Assembly: GCF_963422355.1 (NCBI RefSeq)
Contig: NC_085086.1
Location: 4,225,545-4,289,544 of the forward strand
DNA: 64,000 nucleotides
Direction: 5' to 3'
Source of the DNA: Corticium candelabrum
Taxonomy: Eukaryota > Porifera > Homoscleromorpha > Homosclerophorida > Plakinidae
In this document: piece after piece, positions 59,811 to 64,000 of the stretch
Position numbering within the stretch: position 1 is the first letter of the stretch
Layout of the letters: every line of letters starts with the position of its first letter
Translations under genes and position numbers: made by a program
The notes under the pieces: model-generated
Seen by the model: only the letters and a program-made list of their open reading frames with translations
What the model was told of the DNA's origin: nothing
The model's database searches: none

Positions 59811-61459
59811 CAGTGTGCGAAATAGTCTTTTTGACTGACCACCGGACATCATGTCCTGACAATTTAAAATTTGCCGGACATTAGAAACGTCTGGTTGGAC
59901 ATTCCAATCGTGGCAAGTACTACTTATCACTTACAACTCATCATATATACATATAGATATATATTTTCTTTTATCAATACATTTTCTCCATTCTACTATA
60001 GTTTTCCAACCCCAACCCCAACACAACTATCTCAGATTAGCCCCAAAATATCTTCCCTACTCTCGAATGCTAGTCTCTCTAAAACCATCTTAGAATTATA
60101 AAGCCAAAGTTTGATGGACAACTATTGATGGAGGTGTGAGATGGCTTGGCTAACGGTCAGGTGGTTATGCAGTGCTGATCTTTGTGCAATTGATTTCGAA
60201 ACATCGAGGCTGTGACAACCAAAGACCAAAAGTTTCAACCACAAGGATTATATACATTCTTGCCGGGTCCAATGGACACCTGCTTGGGAGTAAAGACCTT
60301 GCAACACCTCCTCAAGAAGTGTAGCAATGACACGTTCAAGCGAATGTGTACACACTCTGATCCCACCACATCTTTTTCCAACATCTGAGTTCACCACACT
60401 GGATATACAAGCACAAGAAACAAAGTGGTCTGGGTCGAGGCATATGTTTCCCCATTCAGATCTAGTTATTGTAGTGGATCAATTCATGACAATTATCATG
60501 GGTTGCCGCAGTAATTTGAGGTTGGTACATGTGTCCATGTATTTGTGTTGCCAAATCAAATCTCTTGGAATACACTGCACGAACAGGTTGATAAAGAACA
60601 CTTGCCACTGCAGCTGGCTCGAGAATGCCTGACCAAGTGCTAGGTTTTTCATGGCTCTAGATGACACTTTGATGTTGCATGCCTTTGATAAAGAGTCATA
60701 TGCATGCAATTAGTACAACCCACCTGACAAATTACTAAAAAAAGTCTGACTAAAAAGTAGCCATTGTTTGAGATAGCAATGAAGAGAGAGACAGACTTTC
60801 ATCGCTTGCTCGACTCTGCCCTGCTTGGCGACAAACCCATCTGCATAAATTTCTGCATGCCCGGTCTAGCACAGCCAGCCCCTCCTCCTTTTGACTTCCG
60901 TTGGCGTGTCCTAGCTACCCAGTGAGTCTTGGAACGTCATCTTCGTCCGCATATGCGCCATACCTCTAGACGTGGAAACTGCAATCGTTCCAAGAACATG
61001 CAGTACGCTACACTAGTGGCAGTTTTTTTAGTTCAAGGATTTTGTGCTATCCTATCAACCTAATCATCTTCAGGTTCTTATAGCTCCTACAGAAACATTA
61101 CACACAAGTATCTCTGAGTTTCCTATCCTGCCGCGTTCACGGTGTACGTCCTGTGGCTGTTCGCTGCATTTTTGTTGTGCACCTCGGAGCCCCAGCGTGT
61201 GTACTTGAGCTCCTACATCTGGGATTTGACAAAATACACGTTCAGCTCTACAGTACAGTACACGTACGACGCGTGGCTGTTTGCATTTGTTTTGTGCGCG
61301 AACTATGGAAACTAATTTTTTTGACATGACACTGGGATGTGCTGTAGGATGTGGGTTGCTCATACGGAATTCCACACCTGCCGCTATGTCACGAATGGCC
61401 GGACAAATGCTTCGTTCGGTCGGTAAATGTCCGATGTCCAGCCGTTATTTCGCACACTG
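59811..61459. mobile_element. Non-autonomous DNA element, copy 1
   Basis: Starts CAGTGTGCGAAATAG and ends with its complement (TATTTCGCACACTG). Subterminal GGACAT repeats lie at both ends. A segment at 60,250-60,640 and another at 60,900-61,460 recur in copy 2. No transposase domain. A tRNA-like A/B-box pair may lie at 60,135-60,215, but weakly. Confidence 0.65.
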
Positions 61460-61774
61460 CACAACAAACAATTATGCTACTTATTTTTAAATAGAGGTGA
61501 TGGCTAGTCTGGTTAGACAATCGCGTAGTTGGTGACTACTGAGGTTGAGTGTGGTTGGACTGTTTAAGAAGAATTAGATATAGTAATACAGAAGCAGAGG
61601 TCAGTGCTCCTAGTATGTGTTTACTGTATCTTTGAACGAAGTTTGTTGAGACATTGTAAGGAAGTGTACTACCCATGCAAATGAGGCAAGACTGACTTGC
61701 TTTTTTTAGACAGGATGATTTGCATAGGTTGCCATGAGCTTGTAGTCTAATTTTGTGGTCAAAATATGGCAATG

Positions 61775-63134
61775 CGGTGTGTAAAATAGTCTTTGACTGA
61801 CCACTGGACATCATGTCCTGTCAATTTAAAATTTTCCGGACATTAGAAATGTCTGGTTGGACATTCCAATCCTGGCAAATACTACTAATCACTTACAATT
61901 AATCACATATATACATACATACATATGTATATATATATTCTTGCCGGGTCCAATGAACACCTGCTTGGGAGTAAAGACCTTGCAATGTGTCCTCGAGGAG
62001 TGAAGCAACGACATGTGCAAGGGAACGTGTACACACTCTGATCTCACCATATCTTTTTTCCCCTAACATCTGAGTCCACCACACAAGATATGCAAGCACA
62101 AGGAACAAAGTGGTTTGGGTGGAGGCATATGTTTCTCCATTCAGATCTAGTTACTGTAGTGGATCAATTCATGACAATTATCATGGGTTGCCGCTGTAAT
62201 TCGAGGTTGGTACACGTGTCCATGTATTTGTGTTACCAAACCAAGTCTCTTGGGATACTCTGCACGAACAGGTCGACAAAAGACACTTGCCACTGTAGCT
62301 AGCTTGAGGATGCCTGACCAAGTGCCAGGTTTCATGGCTCTACATGATACTTTGATGTTGCATGTCTTTGTAAAGTGTCATATGCATGCCATTAGTACAA
62401 CCCACCTGAAAAATTGCTAAAAAAGTCTGACTAACCTTTTACAGACTTTCATTCCTCTGACAGCTAGACTACGCCCTGGCTACAAACCCATCCGCTTAAT
62501 TAAAATTCTGTATGCCTGTTCAGCTCTTCAATTGTCGTACCTAGTGAGTTTTGGGAACGCCATCTTCATCGGCATATGCGCCACATCTCTAGACGTGGAA
62601 ACTGCAATCGTTCCAAGAACATGCATTACGCTACGCTAGTGGCAGTCTAGCTGTGGTGTACCATGGTATTTAGTGACTTTGTGCTATGCTATCAACCTAA
62701 TCATCTTCAGGTTTTTATAGCCCCTACAGAAAACACTACACATAAATATCTCTGAGTTTCTTATCCTGCCTCATTCACTGTGTACTGTACACGTATCTCT
62801 ACGGCCTGTTGCATTTTTGTTGCACACGCAACCCTTGGAGCCCCAGCGTGTGTACGTAACCCACCACATCTGGGATTTGACAAATGCACGTACAGCATGC
62901 AGTACTGTACTGTACAGTGTACATGACAACACGTGGCTGTTTACGTTTGTTTCTTGCGCGAACTCCGGAAACTACGCGTTTGTTGACATGAAATTGGGAT
63001 GTGGGTTGTTCGTACGGAATTTGACACCTGACGCTACGCTACCGGACAAAATGTCCGGCGAAATCACGAGTGGGTGGACAAATGCTTCATTTGGTCGGTA
63101 AATGTCTGATGTCCGGTCGTTATTTCGCACACTG
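61775..63134. mobile_element. Non-autonomous DNA element, copy 2
   Basis: Same family and orientation as 59811-61459, 315 bp downstream. Starts CGGTGTGTAAAATAG and ends TATTTCGCACACTG, with the same internal segments (61,937-62,335 and 62,545-63,134). Shorter by about 290 bp. Confidence 0.65.
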
Positions 63135-63310
63135 CAGTGTCACTTCAATTTCTACATATGGAGTGGCTACAAACTTTGAACTTCTCATTGTGTAAATTGG
63201 TACCTTTCTTGGAGGGAAATACGTTGTTATTCAGTATCTCATTTAGACGGCATGGTGCATGCAAATATTTTTAGCCATTTGAAGTGACATATCAACAGGG
63301 TTCAACACTA

Positions 63311-63695
63311 CAGTACTTAGCTAATCTGAATCCTAGCTAATCCAAATTACTTTGACGCCTTACCTTACATATCCAGATCCCATTAGGCCACCTGATCCGG
63401 GTTGCTGCCACAAGTCATAATCTGATTTTCAGCAAATGCATTTCTCTGACTATTTTACAATCCTGACAGGCACATTATTTAGAACTATGTAGTCATTACG
63501 GCTGTGTCCTTTAGTGCCACAAACATCAGCTGTACGTAGAGACATGTACGTGAATGTGAAAATGCGTATGTGTGGTCTGGGTGTCTGAGGTAGGTCATGA
63601 CCTCCAAAGCTACGTGATTTGGAAATCCAAACAACAGCTTCACCAATCTGAACAGGGCTTGGCACGTGACGTTTTGGATTAGCGAGGTTCTACTG
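63311..63695. mobile_element. Possible pogo-like MITE
   Basis: Imperfect inverted ends: CAGTACTTAGCTAATC at the left and the complement of CAGTAGAACCTCGCTAATCC at the right. No clean TA duplication. The remaining flank 63,696-64,000 shows no gene. Confidence 0.4.
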
Positions 63696-64000
63696 TTCTA
63701 GTTATAGCACCACAGAGAGAAAGCAAGGTATGAATGGAAAGGTTTAAGAAGACCAGCACACATTGTGCGGCTAAGCCAGGTGCAATGGACTGTGTTGATG
63801 GCTTCTGCTATGGGGGGAGCAGCATTGTAATGGATTTTGGGCAATGATAAAATTAGTGTCATTCAAGGAACCCGGGAAGAAACAATTTGAAATGGCTCTC
63901 GTATTAAGCATTATTTTATAGGTTTGAGTGAAGGTAGTATTAGTAGCAGTTATGTTGCTCTGCTGCTTTGTTGCTTGTTCTATCATAGTGCAAGTAAGTG

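Noticed and set aside
60120..60215. Possible tRNA-like SINE head
   Set aside because: The A-box match is poor and no stem structure closes; only noted within the element.

Overview
This is a eukaryotic, animal-like window: genes are split by short GT-AG introns (many about 55-80 nt), dinucleotide microsatellites are common, and most of the recognisable coding sequence belongs to metazoan-type transposons. The AT-rich TTAATTAA-laden background, tiny introns, RLE-type LINE, Kolobok, hAT, MULE and Helitron-like elements, and a secreted lectin/sushi/Kunitz gene fit a marine invertebrate. A sponge or another early-branching animal is my best guess, but the sequence does not prove it.

Layout. 1-435: decayed DUF3504/Crypton-like coding at the edge. 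660-729: near-perfect 70-nt hairpin. 2322-4105 (-): decayed RecQ-like helicase. 6090-14540 (-): a LINE with N-terminal zinc fingers, reverse transcriptase and a restriction-like endonuclease, split by a 5-kb Ty3/Gypsy-type LTR element (7506-12544) with 108-bp LTRs and a 4-bp target duplication. About 14.6-23.9 kb: a Mutator-like (MULE) transposon with inverted arms of at least 880 bp and a SWIM-finger transposase. Its left arm carries two Helitron-like insertions, and its right end runs into a 200-N gap. 26362-32620: a Kolobok element (TTAA duplication, about 190-bp inverted ends, THAP-domain transposase) that also carries an opposite-strand gene for a P2X7-ballast-like zinc domain, and is itself split by an intact hAT element (27781-30411). 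36287-44172 (+): the one convincing host gene, 14 exons and 1002 codons, secreted, with two FTP lectin domains, six sushi modules, follistatin/Kazal, two Kunitz domains and an NTR domain. 44.9-51.94 kb: a LINE relic containing a hAT that contains another hAT. 52-64 kb: an EGF-like exon candidate, foldback elements, a tRNA-derived SINE, a gypsy relic, two copies of a non-autonomous family and pogo-like MITEs.

How it fits together. Apart from the secreted gene (and a broken copy of its last exon at 25.4-25.7 kb), the window is a graveyard of nested transposons. Interrupted proteins resume in register, or nearly so, on the far side of each insertion, so the order of events can be read: LINE then gypsy; LINE then hAT then hAT; Kolobok then hAT; MULE then two Helitron-like units. 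Most copies have frameshifts or stops; the 794-codon hAT transposase at 27917-30301 is uninterrupted. Some isolated frameshifts could be assembly errors, since homopolymer runs are often involved.
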